This document shows positions 9,123-21,105 of a stretch of DNA of 64,000 nt, one piece after another; the first letter of the stretch is position 1; every line of letters begins with the position of its first letter. The stretch comes from Pseudomonas sp. BSw22131 (GTDB lineage: Bacteria; Pseudomonadota; Gammaproteobacteria; Pseudomonadales; Pseudomonadaceae). The translations under genes and the position numbers were made by a program. Below the pieces are notes generated by a model. That model was not told the DNA's origin. It saw nothing but the letters and a program-made list of their open reading frames with translations, and searched no databases. The DNA is taken from contig NZ_CP113949.1 of assembly GCF_026810445.1 (NCBI RefSeq), forward strand, positions 2,480,001 to 2,544,000, in the 5' to 3' direction.

Positions 9123-9211
9123 GTCACTCTATGGGTGGTGGGTACCTGACCAGTGCACTTCCCAACAACTTTGCCCTGATTGTGAGGGGCTCTTTAGTGT
9201 GAAAAAAAGCC

Positions 9212-9586
9212 GTGAATAGCCAACGACCTGTAAACCTAGACCTAAGGACCATCAAACTCCCAGTCACTGCTTACACGTCCATTCTTCACCGTATTTCCGG
9301 AGTCATCCTCTTTGTCGGCGTCGCCATCATGCTTTATGCACTGGACGTATCGCTGGGCTCGGAAGAGGGCTTCGGTCAGGTGAAAGCATGGCTGACCAGT
9401 CCGCTGGCCAAGCTCGTGATCTGGGCCCTGCTGTCTGCCCTGCTGTATCACCTTGTAGCAGGCATTCGTCACTTGATCATGGACGCGGGCATTGGCGAGA
9501 CGCTGGAAGGCGGCAAGCTGGGCTCCAAAATCGTTATCGCCGTCTCATTGGTGGTAATCGTTCTGGCAGGAGTATGGATATGGTAA
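9212..9586 (+). CDS. sdhC: Succinate dehydrogenase cytochrome b556 subunit
   Basis: This is a 124-residue membrane anchor with three transmembrane helices (about 30-48, 66-86, 104-124). The SILHRISG motif and the heme-ligand region LLYHLVAGIRHLIMD (His80) are typical of SdhC. The only open start is this GTG, yet it has no ribosome site nearby. A GAGGGG site (9184-9189) fits a GTG at 9199, and removing one A from the A7 run after it would give the longer family N-terminus VKKAVNSQRP. So either the true start is here or the sequence has an extra A. It overlaps sdhD by 7 bases. Confidence 0.92.
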   Translation: MNSQRPVNLDLRTIKLPVTAYTSILHRISGVILFVGVAIMLYALDVSLGSEEGFGQVKAWLTSPLAKLVIWALLSALLYHLVAGIRHLIMDAGIGETLEGGKLGSKIVIAVSLVVIVLAGVWIW

Positions 9587-9948
9587 CCAACGTCACTAAC
9601 CTGTCGCGTTCGGGCCTTTATGACTGGATGGCGCAGCGCGTATCTGCGGTCGTGCTCGCGGCCTATTTCATTTTCCTGATCGGATACCTCGTTGCACACC
9701 CGGGCATTGATTACGCCCACTGGCACGCCCTGTTCTCCAGCAACTGGATGCGTATCTTCAGTGTGCTGGCCCTTGTTGCTCTCGGCGCTCACGCCTGGGT
9801 CGGCATGTGGACCATTGCGACTGACTACCTGACGCCGATGGCGCTGGGCAAGTCCGCAACTGCCGTGCGTTTTCTTTTTCAGGCTGTATGCGGCGTTACG
9901 ATGTTCGCGTACTTCGTCTGGGGTGTGCAGATTCTTTGGGGTATCTGA
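9580..9948 (+). CDS. sdhD: Succinate dehydrogenase hydrophobic anchor subunit
   Basis: This 122-residue integral membrane protein has three helices. It shows the GLYDWMAQRVSAVVLAAY N-terminal motif and the HAWVGMWTIATDYL segment, which contributes to the heme and quinone pocket of complex II. The ATG at the sdhC overlap is preceded by GGCAGGAG at 7 bases and gives the normal family length, so a long frame extending upstream is ignored. It is coupled to sdhC and followed 3 bases later by sdhA. Confidence 0.96.
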   Translation: MVTNVTNLSRSGLYDWMAQRVSAVVLAAYFIFLIGYLVAHPGIDYAHWHALFSSNWMRIFSVLALVALGAHAWVGMWTIATDYLTPMALGKSATAVRFLFQAVCGVTMFAYFVWGVQILWGI

Positions 9949-9951
9949 TTC

Positions 9952-11724
9952 ATGGCTAACATTAATACGCTTTCATTCGACGCGATTATCATTGGCGGCG
10001 GTGGTGCGGGCATGCGCGCCGCACTGCAGCTGGCTCAGGGCGGCCACAAGACTGCCGTAGTCACCAAGGTGTTTCCGACCCGCTCGCACACCGTGTCCGC
10101 GCAGGGTGGCATCACTTGCGCAATCGCTTCTGCCGATCCAAACGATGATTGGCGCTGGCATATGTACGACACCGTCAAGGGCTCCGATTACATCGGCGAT
10201 CAGGACGCTATCGAGTACATGTGTTCCGTAGGGCCGGAAGCGGTGTTCGAGCTTGAGCACATGGGTCTGCCGTTCTCGCGCACCGAGCAAGGCCGCATCT
10301 ATCAGCGTCCGTTCGGCGGTCAGTCGAAAGACTTCGGCAAGGGCGGTCAGGCCGCGCGTACATGCGCTGCTGCCGACCGTACCGGTCATGCTCTGTTGCA
10401 CACGCTGTACCAGGCCAACCTCAAAGCCGGCACTGTTTTTCTCAACGAGTACTACGCGGTCGATCTGGTCAAGAACCAGGACGGCGCATTCGTCGGGATC
10501 ATTGCAATCTGCATCGAAACGGGCGAGACCTCCTACATTCGCGCTAATGCAACGGTACTGGCAACCGGTGGCGCTGGCCGTATCTACTCCTCTACTACCA
10601 ATGCTCTGATCAACACCGGCGACGGCGTTGGCATGGCGCTGCGCGCAGGTGTTCCGGTTCAGGACATCGAGATGTGGCAATTCCACCCGACCGGCATCGC
10701 CGGCGCAGGTGTACTGGTCACAGAAGGTTGCCGTGGTGAAGGCGGCTATCTGATCAACAAGCACGGCGAGCGTTTCATGGAGCGTTACGCTCCGAACGCG
10801 AAAGACCTTGCCGGTCGCGATGTGGTAGCGCGTTCGATGGTCAAAGAGATCATTGCCGGTAACGGCTGTGGCCCCGATGGCGATCACGTAATGCTCAAGC
10901 TCGACCACCTTGGCGAGGAAGTGCTTCACAGTCGCCTCCCGGGGATCATGGAGCTGTCCAAGACATTCGCTCACGTCGATCCGGCCGTTGCGCCGATCCC
11001 TGTCGTTCCGACCTGCCACTACATGATGGGCGGCGTCGCCACCAACATCCATGGTCAGGCTATCACTCAGGACGCCGCGGGCGTCGACGCCATTATCCCT
11101 GGCCTGTTTGCGGTTGGTGAAGTGGCCTGCGTATCGGTTCACGGCGCCAACCGTCTGGGCGGTAACTCGTTGCTCGACCTGGTGGTCTTTGGTCGTGCCG
11201 CCGGTCTGCATCTGGAGCAGGCACTCAACGAAGGTATCGACTACCGTCGCGCCTCCGAAACCGACATCGACGTTGCGCTGGCCCGCCTCAGCAGCCTGAA
11301 CAACCGTACCGATGGCGAAGACGTTGCGACCCTGCGCAAAGAGTTGCAGAGCTGCATGCAGAACTACTTCGGTGTATTCCGCACAGGCGAATACATGCAG
11401 AAGGGTATCGCCCAGCTCGACGACCTGCGTCAGCGTATCGCCAACGTCAAGATCAACGACAAGAGCCAGGCGTTCAACACTGCCCGGATCGAAGCGCTTG
11501 AACTGCAAAACCTGCTGGAAGTGGCGGAAGCCACAGCTATCGCCGCAGAAAATCGCAAGGAATCCCGTGGCGCTCATGCCCGTGAAGACTTCGAGGACCG
11601 TGACGACGTGAACTGGCTCTGCCACACCCTTTATTTCCCGGGTGACAAGCGTGTAGCCAAGCGTGCTGTGAACTTCTCACCGAAGACTGTTCCGACTTTC
11701 GAACCCATGATTCGTACTTACTAA
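9952..11724 (+). CDS. sdhA: Succinate dehydrogenase flavoprotein subunit
   Basis: This is the 590-residue catalytic subunit of complex II, oxidising succinate to fumarate with covalent FAD. The dinucleotide-binding [13 protein letters not shown] is at the N-terminus. The FAD-linking histidine is in [13 protein letters not shown] (His46), and the substrate-site regions [19 protein letters not shown] and PTCHYMMGG are all present. The C-terminus ends in the usual [14 protein letters not shown] and [10 protein letters not shown]. Length is as expected. It lies between sdhD and sdhB. Confidence 0.98.
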   Translation: MANINTLSFDAIIIGGGGAGMRAALQLAQGGHKTAVVTKVFPTRSHTVSAQGGITCAIASADPNDDWRWHMYDTVKGSDYIGDQDAIEYMCSVGPEAVFELEHMGLPFSRTEQGRIYQRPFGGQSKDFGKGGQAARTCAAADRTGHALLHTLYQANLKAGTVFLNEYYAVDLVKNQDGAFVGIIAICIETGETSYIRANATVLATGGAGRIYSSTTNALINTGDGVGMALRAGVPVQDIEMWQFHPTGIAGAGVLVTEGCRGEGGYLINKHGERFMERYAPNAKDLAGRDVVARSMVKEIIAGNGCGPDGDHVMLKLDHLGEEVLHSRLPGIMELSKTFAHVDPAVAPIPVVPTCHYMMGGVATNIHGQAITQDAAGVDAIIPGLFAVGEVACVSVHGANRLGGNSLLDLVVFGRAAGLHLEQALNEGIDYRRASETDIDVALARLSSLNNRTDGEDVATLRKELQSCMQNYFGVFRTGEYMQKGIAQLDDLRQRIANVKINDKSQAFNTARIEALELQNLLEVAEATAIAAENRKESRGAHAREDFEDRDDVNWLCHTLYFPGDKRVAKRAVNFSPKTVPTFEPMIRTY

Positions 11725-11735
11725 GGGTGGCCGAT

Positions 11736-12440
11736 ATGTTGCAAGTCAGTGTTTATCGCTACAACCCGGATCAAGACGCTGCGCCGTTCATGCAGGAGTT
11801 TCAGGTCAATACCAACGGTAAAGACCTGATGGTGCTGGATGTGCTTGCGCTGATCAAAGAGCAGGACGAGGGCTTCTCCTATCGTCGCTCTTGCCGTGAG
11901 GGTGTTTGCGGCTCCGATGGCATGAACATCAACGGTAAAAACGGCCTGGCGTGCATCACGCCTCTCTCGGCTGTGATCAAAGGCAACAAGCTGGTGGTTC
12001 GTCCGCTGCCTGGCTTGCCGGTCATCCGTGACCTGGTCGTCGATATGAGCATCTTCTACAAGCAGTACGAGAAGGTGAAGCCGTTCCTGTTGAACGATAC
12101 GCCGGCTCCGGCCATTGAGCGTCTTCAGTCTCCGGAAGAGCGTGAAAAGCTGGACGGCCTGTACGAGTGCATCCTGTGCGCTTGCTGCTCTACGTCGTGC
12201 CCGTCCTTCTGGTGGAACCCCGACAAGTTCCTCGGTCCGGCCGCGCTGTTGCAGGCGTACCGTTTCCTGGCAGACAGCCGTGATACCAAAACCGCAGAGC
12301 GCCTTGCATCACTGGATGATCCGTTCAGCGTATTCCGCTGCCGCGGGATCATGAACTGCGTGAACGTTTGCCCTAAAGGCCTCAACCCGACAAAGGCAAT
12401 CGGTCACGTTCGCAGCATGCTGCTGTCCAACGGCGTCTGA
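11736..12440 (+). CDS. sdhB: Succinate dehydrogenase iron-sulfur subunit
   Basis: This 234-residue subunit carries three clusters: [2Fe-2S] in CREGVCGSDGMNINGKNGLAC, [4Fe-4S] in CILCACCSTSCP and [3Fe-4S] in CRGIMNCVNVCPKG. It passes electrons from the SdhA flavin to ubiquinone. The ATG is preferred over an upstream GTG because the AAGGGTGG site sits 6 bases before the ATG but overlaps the GTG, and it gives the MLQVSVYRYNP start known in the family. Two terminator-like hairpins follow. Confidence 0.97.
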   Translation: MLQVSVYRYNPDQDAAPFMQEFQVNTNGKDLMVLDVLALIKEQDEGFSYRRSCREGVCGSDGMNINGKNGLACITPLSAVIKGNKLVVRPLPGLPVIRDLVVDMSIFYKQYEKVKPFLLNDTPAPAIERLQSPEEREKLDGLYECILCACCSTSCPSFWWNPDKFLGPAALLQAYRFLADSRDTKTAERLASLDDPFSVFRCRGIMNCVNVCPKGLNPTKAIGHVRSMLLSNGV

Positions 12441-12490
12441 GTTCGTTACACCCGTACATAGATGTATCTGCAAACGCTTTACCCGTAACC

Positions 12491-12525
12491 GCTGCGGCGC
12501 AGGCTTCAACCGGCGCCGTAGTTTT
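12491..12525 (+). terminator. First hairpin after sdhB
   Basis: CTGCGGCGC (12492-12500) pairs with GCGCCGTAG (12513-12521, one G-U), followed by TTTT. It looks like a moderate intrinsic terminator or attenuator for the sdh operon. Confidence 0.6.
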
Positions 12526-12530
12526 AACCT

Positions 12531-12564
12531 GAGCAGCAGCTGCTGTGGCTGCGGCTCTTATTTT
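12531..12564 (+). terminator. Second hairpin after sdhB
   Basis: GAGCAGCAGC pairs with GCTGCGGCTC (9 of 10 pairs) and is followed by TTATTTTG. With the preceding hairpin it forms a tandem terminator or attenuator between sdhB and sucA. Confidence 0.55.
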
Positions 12565-12569
12565 GAAGA

Positions 12570-12700
12570 AATGAGACCAGCAGGGGCATCCGGGCTGGTA
12601 CCCGGACTATCTGCGTGATCCCTGGTGGCTTGTTACAGTCGCTGCAAATGGACTATTTCAAGCTCGCTGCGGTTTCGTCGCCGGTGGTGTCCCCTTACCG
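12570..12700 (+). ncRNA. Structured leader upstream of sucA (sucA-II candidate)
   Basis: The leader contains a perfect 6-bp stem TCCGGG/CCCGGA (12589-12594 and 12601-12606). It sits inside a longer imperfect stem between CCAGCAGGG to its left and CCCTGGTGG to its right. A conserved RNA called sucA-II is known upstream of sucA in Pseudomonas, and the position matches. I matched it by position and pairing only; I could not run a covariance model. Confidence 0.5.
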
Positions 12701-12713
12701 AGGGTGACCAAGC

Positions 12714-15545
12714 ATGCAAGAAAGCGTGATGCAGCGCATGTGGAACAGTGCCCACCTATCCGGTGGTAACGCTGCCTATGTGGAAGAGCTTTATGAGCTC
12801 TACCTGCACGACCCTAACGCTGTGCCAGAAGAGTGGCGCACCTACTTTCAGAAGCTGCCAGCTGACGGCAGCACTGCCACCGATGTATCGCATTCGACGA
12901 TTCGCGATCATTTCGTGTTGCTGGGTAAAAACCAGCGCCGCGCTCAACCGGTATCTGCCGGCAGCGTGAGCAGCGAGCACGAGAAGAAGCAAGTTGAAGT
13001 ACTGCGGCTTATCCAGGCGTTCCGTATGCGCGGCCATCAGGGTGCGCAACTCGATCCTCTGGGTTTGTGGAAGCGCACTGCGCCAGCTGACCTGTCGATC
13101 AACCACTACGGTTTGACCGACGCTGACCTCGACACCACATTCCGTGCCGGCGACCTGTATATCGGCAAGGAGGAAGCGAGCCTACGCGAAATCGTTGACG
13201 CCTTGCAGAAGACATATTGCCGCACCATCGGTGCCGAGTTTACGCATATCGTCGATTCCACCCAGCGCAACTGGTTTATGCAGCGCCTCGAAAGCGTGCG
13301 CGGTCGTCCAGCATTCTCCGCCGACATTCAGAGCCATCTGCTCGAGCGCGTCACCGCGGCTGAGGGTCTGGAAAAATACCTGGGCACCAAATACCCCGGC
13401 ACCAAGCGTTTTGGTCTGGAAGGCGGCGAGAGCCTCATTCCTATGCTCGATGAATTGATTCAGCGTTCCGGCTCGTACGGGACCAAGGAAATCGTCATCG
13501 GCATGGCTCACCGTGGCCGCCTCAACGTTTTGGTCAATACCTTCGGTAAAAACCCTCGTGAGTTGTTCGACGAGTTCGAAGGCAAGAAAAAGGTCGAGCT
13601 AGGTTCCGGTGACGTCAAATACCACCAGGGCTTCTCCTCGAACGTGATGACAACGGGTGGCGAAGTTCACTTGGCGATGGCTTTCAACCCGTCTCACCTG
13701 GAGATTGTTTCTCCGGTGGTAGAAGGGTCGGTCCGCGCACGCCAGGATCGTCGCAACGATGTCACCGGTGAAAAAGTACTGCCTATCTCGCTGCACGGCG
13801 ATGCCGCGTTCGCAGGTCAGGGCGTTGTGCTTGAAACCTTCCAGATGTCGCAGACTCGCGGCTTCAAGACCGGTGGCACGATTCACATCGTGATCAACAA
13901 CCAGGTTGGTTTCACCATCAGCAACCAGGAAGACTCGCGTTCTACCGAGTACGCGACCGACGTTGCAAAGATGATCCAGGCGCCAATCCTTCACGTGAAT
14001 GGCGATGACCCAGAAGCGGTTGTGTTCGTCACTCAGTTGGCCATCGACTACCGCATGCAGTTCAAGCGTGACGTTGTGATCGACCTCGTTTGCTACCGCC
14101 GTCGCGGTCATAACGAAGCTGACGAACCAAGCGGCACCCAGCCGTTGATGTACCAGCAGATCGCCAAGCAGCGCACCACACGTGAGCTGTACGCCGAGTT
14201 TCTGGCCAACGCCGGCATTCTCGATGCCGCAGCTGCACAAGCCAAAGTCGACGAGTACCGCAACGCGCTCGACAATGGCATGCACGTCGTCAAAAGTCTG
14301 GTTAAAGAGCCCAACAAAGAGCTGTTCGTCGACTGGCGTCCTTATCTGGGCCACGCCTGGACTGCGCGTCACGACACAAGCTTTGACCTCAAGACCCTGC
14401 AGGAGCTGTCAGCCAAGCTGATGGAATTGCCAGAAGGTTTTGTAGTTCAGCGTCAGGTTCAGAAGATCTACGAAGACCGTCAGAAAATGCAACAGGGCGG
14501 CCTGCCGATCAACTGGGGTTACGCTGAAACCATGGCGTACGCGACCTTGGCGTTCGAAGGCCACCAGGTGCGTCTCACGGGTCAGGACGTTGGTCGTGGC
14601 ACGTTCTCGCACCGTCACGCCGTGCTGCACAACCAGAAGGATGCAAGTACTTACATCCCTCTGCAGAACCTGTATTCCGGTCAGCCGCGCTTCGATTTGT
14701 ACGATTCCTTCCTGTCGGAAGAAGCCGTGCTGGCGTTCGAATACGGCTATTCGACCACTCAGCCAAGCGCGCTGGTCATCTGGGAAGCCCAGTTCGGTGA
14801 CTTCGCCAACGGCGCTCAGGTTGTGATCGACCAGTTCATCACCAGTGGCGAACACAAGTGGGGCCGTTTGTGCGGTCTGACCATGTTGCTGCCGCACGGT
14901 TATGAAGGGCAGGGGCCGGAGCACTCCTCTGCACGGCTTGAGCGTTACTTGCAGGGCTGCGCCGAGCACAACATTCAGGTTTGCGTACCCACCACTCCGG
15001 CTCAGATCTACCATTTGCTGCGCCGTCAAGTGATCCGTCCGCTGCGTAAGCCGTTGATCGTGCTGACGCCCAAGTCGCTGCTGCGCCACAAGCTGGCCAT
15101 CTCGACGCTTGAAGACCTGGCTCACGGCTCCTTCCAGACGGTCATTCCGGAAATCGATACCCTTGATGCCGCCAAAGTGACCCGTCTTGTGATGTGCAGT
15201 GGCAAGGTTTACTACGACCTTCTGGAAAAACGTCGTGCCGAAGGCCGTGAAGATATCGCCGTCGTGCGTATCGAACAACTCTACCCGTTCCCGGAAGACG
15301 ACCTGATGGACGCGATTGCGTCGTACACCAATCTGACGAATGTCGTCTGGTGTCAGGAAGAACCGATGAACCAGGGCGCCTGGTACAGCAGTCAGCATCA
15401 CTTGCGCCGTAGCATCGGCAACCACAATCGCAATCTCGTGCTCGAGTATGCCGGTCGTGACGCCTCTGCTGCCCCTGCTTGTGGTTACGCATCGATGCAC
15501 GCCGAGCAGCAGGAAAAACTGCTGAAAGACGCGTTTACTGTTTAA
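12714..15545 (+). CDS. sucA: 2-oxoglutarate dehydrogenase E1 component
   Basis: This is the 943-residue thiamine-diphosphate E1 that decarboxylates 2-oxoglutarate and transfers the succinyl group to the lipoyl arm of SucB. The N-terminal E2-binding helix reads GNAAYVEELYELYLHDPNAVPEEW. The first ThDP part carries EIVIGMAHRGRLNVLVN and HGDAAFAGQG, and the later transketolase-like part carries YEGQGPEHSSARLER. These are all signatures of the OGDH E1 family, and the length is normal. The ATG follows an AGGGTGACC site. It is the first gene of sucAB-lpdG. Confidence 0.98.
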   Translation: MQESVMQRMWNSAHLSGGNAAYVEELYELYLHDPNAVPEEWRTYFQKLPADGSTATDVSHSTIRDHFVLLGKNQRRAQPVSAGSVSSEHEKKQVEVLRLIQAFRMRGHQGAQLDPLGLWKRTAPADLSINHYGLTDADLDTTFRAGDLYIGKEEASLREIVDALQKTYCRTIGAEFTHIVDSTQRNWFMQRLESVRGRPAFSADIQSHLLERVTAAEGLEKYLGTKYPGTKRFGLEGGESLIPMLDELIQRSGSYGTKEIVIGMAHRGRLNVLVNTFGKNPRELFDEFEGKKKVELGSGDVKYHQGFSSNVMTTGGEVHLAMAFNPSHLEIVSPVVEGSVRARQDRRNDVTGEKVLPISLHGDAAFAGQGVVLETFQMSQTRGFKTGGTIHIVINNQVGFTISNQEDSRSTEYATDVAKMIQAPILHVNGDDPEAVVFVTQLAIDYRMQFKRDVVIDLVCYRRRGHNEADEPSGTQPLMYQQIAKQRTTRELYAEFLANAGILDAAAAQAKVDEYRNALDNGMHVVKSLVKEPNKELFVDWRPYLGHAWTARHDTSFDLKTLQELSAKLMELPEGFVVQRQVQKIYEDRQKMQQGGLPINWGYAETMAYATLAFEGHQVRLTGQDVGRGTFSHRHAVLHNQKDASTYIPLQNLYSGQPRFDLYDSFLSEEAVLAFEYGYSTTQPSALVIWEAQFGDFANGAQVVIDQFITSGEHKWGRLCGLTMLLPHGYEGQGPEHSSARLERYLQGCAEHNIQVCVPTTPAQIYHLLRRQVIRPLRKPLIVLTPKSLLRHKLAISTLEDLAHGSFQTVIPEIDTLDAAKVTRLVMCSGKVYYDLLEKRRAEGREDIAVVRIEQLYPFPEDDLMDAIASYTNLTNVVWCQEEPMNQGAWYSSQHHLRRSIGNHNRNLVLEYAGRDASAAPACGYASMHAEQQEKLLKDAFTV

Positions 15546-15586
15546 CGCTTTCGCGCATTTGAAACCGAATTAAGGAATTTTGAACA

Positions 15587-16831
15587 ATGGCTATTGAGAT
15601 CAAAGCCCCGTCTTTCCCGGAATCTGTTGCCGACGGCACCATTTCCAAATGGCACAAGCAGCCGGGCGAAGCGGTAAAACGTGATGAGCTGCTGGTCGAC
15701 ATCGAGACTGACAAAGTGGTCCTCGAAGTTCTGGCCGAAGCCGACGGCGTACTGGCATCGATCGTAAAAGGCGAGGGCGAAACCGTTCTCTCCAATGAAC
15801 TGATTGCAACCCTGGACGCGGGCGGCACTGCGTCGGCCGCTCCGGCTGCCGCTGCCGCTGCCGCTGCGGCACCTGCGGCTTCGGCGCCTGCTGCTTCCCC
15901 AGTTCAGGCTGCTTCCGCTACTGATGATGACGCCATCGGCGGTCCGGCTGCTCGCAAGCTGGCCGAAGAAAACGGCATCAACCTGGCCAGCGTGAAAGGC
16001 ACCGGCAAAGACGGTCGCGTCACCAAGGAAGACATTGTCGCCGCGGTTGAAGCGAAGAAATCTGCACCCGCCGCTGCACCGGCCGCCAAGCCTGCTGCCG
16101 CTGCTGCTCCGGTTGTTGCTGCTGGCGAGCGCACCGAGAAGCGGGTACCGATGACCCGCGTACGTGCCACCGTTGCCAAGCGTCTGGTTGAAGCACAGTC
16201 GAACATGGCGATGCTGACGACTTTCAACGAAGTCGACATGACTGAAGTCATGGCACTGCGTTCGAAGTACAAGGACCTGTTCGAGAAGTCCCACAACGGT
16301 GTTCGTCTTGGCTTCATGTCTTTCTTCGTCAAGGCCGCCACCGAGGCGTTGAAGCGCTTCCCGGCTGTCAACGCATCGATCGACGGTTCCGACATCGTCT
16401 ACCACGGTTATGCCGACGTCGGTGTTGCGGTATCCAGCGATCGTGGACTGGTAGTGCCGGTTCTGCGTAACGCCGAGCAGATGAGCCTGGCTGAAATCGA
16501 AGGCGGGATCGCGGCCTACGGCAAGAAAGCCCGTGACGGCAAGCTGTCCATCGACGAGATGACCGGTGGCACGTTCACCATCACTAACGGTGGTACCTTC
16601 GGTTCGATGATGTCGACCCCGATCGTTAACCCGCCACAAGCGGCCATTCTGGGTATGCACAACATTCTGCAGCGTCCGATGGCGATCAACGGCCAGGTTG
16701 TGATTCGTCCGATGATGTACCTGGCTCTGTCCTACGATCACCGTTTGATCGACGGTAAAGAAGCCGTGACGTTCCTGGTGACCATCAAGAACCTGCTGGA
16801 AGATCCGGCTCGTCTGTTGCTGGACATCTGA
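15587..16831 (+). CDS. sucB: Dihydrolipoyl succinyltransferase (E2o)
   Basis: This is the 414-residue core of the 2-oxoglutarate dehydrogenase complex. It has a lipoyl domain (1-75) with the modified lysine Lys43 in [10 protein letters not shown] and an Ala/Pro-rich flexible linker (about 80-105). The peripheral-subunit-binding domain [15 protein letters not shown] is at about 120-155, followed by a second Ala/Pro linker. The catalytic domain (about 185-414) ends with the active-site [12 protein letters not shown]. It transfers succinyl groups to CoA. It is separated from lpdG by an unusual 172-bp inverted-repeat region. Confidence 0.98.
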   Translation: MAIEIKAPSFPESVADGTISKWHKQPGEAVKRDELLVDIETDKVVLEVLAEADGVLASIVKGEGETVLSNELIATLDAGGTASAAPAAAAAAAAAPAASAPAASPVQAASATDDDAIGGPAARKLAEENGINLASVKGTGKDGRVTKEDIVAAVEAKKSAPAAAPAAKPAAAAAPVVAAGERTEKRVPMTRVRATVAKRLVEAQSNMAMLTTFNEVDMTEVMALRSKYKDLFEKSHNGVRLGFMSFFVKAATEALKRFPAVNASIDGSDIVYHGYADVGVAVSSDRGLVVPVLRNAEQMSLAEIEGGIAAYGKKARDGKLSIDEMTGGTFTITNGGTFGSMMSTPIVNPPQAAILGMHNILQRPMAINGQVVIRPMMYLALSYDHRLIDGKEAVTFLVTIKNLLEDPARLLLDI

Positions 16832-16836
16832 TTCAA

Positions 16837-18440
<1,604 letters not shown>

Positions 18441-18646
18441 GACAAAAAGAAACCACAACGGGCGGCCCGTCGTGAGCCTTGCAAGCAGGGTTCACCGCGG
18501 AAAGTCCGTTGGACTCGACCCTTCGGCACGCTGCAGAACGCAAAGCTGCGATCGGCAGTGTAGTCGAGAGTAGCGGTCACAGGTGGTGCGGCACGTTTCG
18601 ACGCGCAGCACCGAATGCGCAGTACCTAACGAAGACGGTAATAAGC
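18441..18646 (+). ncRNA. Structured leader upstream of sucC (sucC-motif candidate)
   Basis: This 206-base gap has several consistent helices. CTCGAC (18514-18519) pairs with GTCGAG (18563-18568). Inside it ACGCTGC (from 18528) pairs with GCAGTGT with one G-U and encloses a CGCA/TGCG hairpin. Downstream GCGCA (18603-18607) pairs with TGCGC (18616-18620). A sucC RNA motif is known from comparative genomics upstream of sucC in Pseudomonas, and the location fits. Assignment is by position and pairing; the ligand or factor is unknown. Confidence 0.6.
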
Positions 18647-19812
<1,166 letters not shown>

Positions 19813-19813
<1 letters not shown>

Positions 19814-20700
19814 TGAGCGTCCTGATCAACAAAGACACCAAAGTTATCTGCCAGGGTTTCACTGGTTCGCAAGGTACTTTCCACTCCGAGCAAGCCATTG
19901 CCTACGGCACTAAGATGGTTGGCGGCGTGACTCCAGGCAAAGGCGGCACCACGCACCTGAACCTGCCAGTGTTCAACACTGTGAGCGAAGCTGTTGAAAA
20001 GACCGGCGCAACTGCTTCGGTTATCTACGTTCCTGCTCCTTTCTGCAAAGACTCGATCCTGGAAGCAGCATTCGCCGGCATCAAGCTGATCGTCTGCATC
20101 ACTGAAGGCATTCCTACCCTGGATATGCTGGATGCCAAGGTCAAGTGCGACGAGCTGGGTGTTGTCCTGATCGGGCCTAACTGCCCAGGCGTGATCACAC
20201 CGGGCGAATGCAAGATCGGCATCATGCCAGGTCACATTCACTTGCCAGGCAAAGTCGGTATCGTGTCGCGTTCCGGCACCCTGACTTACGAAGCTGTGAA
20301 GCAGACCACTGACGCCGGTTTCGGTCAGTCTACTTGCGTTGGTATCGGTGGTGACCCGATTCCAGGCTCGAACTTCATCGACATCCTGAAGCTGTTCCAG
20401 GAAGACCCGAAGACCGAAGCGATCGTCATGATCGGCGAGATCGGCGGTTCGGCTGAAGAAGAAGCGGCTGCCTACATCAAGGCACACGTGACCAAGCCGG
20501 TTGTTTCCTACATTGCTGGTGTGACTGCCCCTGCGGGCAAACGCATGGGCCATGCTGGCGCAATCATCTCTGGTGGCAAAGGTACTGCAGACGAGAAGTT
20601 CGCAGCACTGGAAGACGCAGGCGTTAAAACCGTGCGTTCGCTGGCAGACATCGGCAAAGCTTTGGCTGAGCTGACTGGTTGGGAAGTGAAGAAGGCTTAA
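19813..20700 (+). CDS. sucD: Succinyl-CoA synthetase alpha subunit
   Basis: This 295-residue subunit binds CoA through its N-terminal Rossmann domain ([12 protein letters not shown]) and is phosphorylated on His247 in [12 protein letters not shown]. The ESP-like segments TEGIPTLDM and [12 protein letters not shown] are conserved. It overlaps sucC by one base (TAATG), so the subunits are coupled. A strong terminator 30 bases downstream closes the TCA gene block. Confidence 0.98.
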
Positions 20701-20730
20701 TCGCCCTCTGAACACTGCTTGATCGACAGA

Positions 20731-20754
20731 AGCCACCTTCGGGTGGCTTTTGTG
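20731..20754 (+). terminator. Terminator after sucD
   Basis: AGCCACC-TTCG-GGTGGCT with a UUCG-type tetraloop followed by TTTTGTG. It closes the sdh-suc cluster. Confidence 0.9.
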
Positions 20755-21105
20755 TTTCTGATGCGCTGGCTTCGCGGTCATCCCCGCTCCCATATATATT
20801 TAGGAGCGAACTTGTTCGCGAAGCAATCGATCTGGCGCTGCGAACTGCCCCTCGCCAACAAGTTAGCTCCTACAGGCCGCGGTAGATTTGTAGGAGATGT
20901 CCGAGATGCGACGCGAACGTGCAGGCATCGGTCGTCACGCCCTGTATCGGTGCGGAAAATAAGGTAGGCTAGCCGCCATTTTGCAACGCCTGTCCCACAA
21001 GGACCCGTATTGCGCGACGGGCCGCTCCTAAAAGGACCGGCAGCATTTCCCCCATCCTCAGGGAAATCCTCCTCTTAATTCCGATTCAGCAGTGTGGTTT
21101 CTTTG
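20755..21105. other. sucD-brnQ intergenic region
   Basis: This region of about 350 bases contains a REP doublet and otherwise no convincing gene. No strong promoter could be picked for the downstream permease; a frame running into the REP has no recognisable protein. Confidence 0.5.
20800..20875. repeat. REPIN (inverted REP pair)
   Basis: TAGGAGCGAACTTGTTCGCGAAG on the left faces CTCGCCAACAAGTTAGCTCCTACA on the right, about 28 bases apart, forming the inverted REP doublet common in Pseudomonas. Each arm has its own internal palindrome. It sits just downstream of the sucD terminator. Confidence 0.85.

Larger units (their letters stand above)
12441..12713 (+). other. sdhB-sucA intergenic region
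   Basis: This 273-base gap contains no gene. Its left half holds two tandem hairpins with short T-runs and its right half a nested hairpin region assigned to a sucA leader RNA. Both are listed separately. Confidence 0.6.

Noticed and set aside
9973..11625. A 550-codon open frame on the strand opposite sdhA, and similar long antisense frames opposite lpdG, sucB, kdpA, kdpB and gltA
   Set aside because: They follow from GC-rich codon bias in real genes; their translations have no domains, signal peptides or ribosome sites, and the sense genes are certain.
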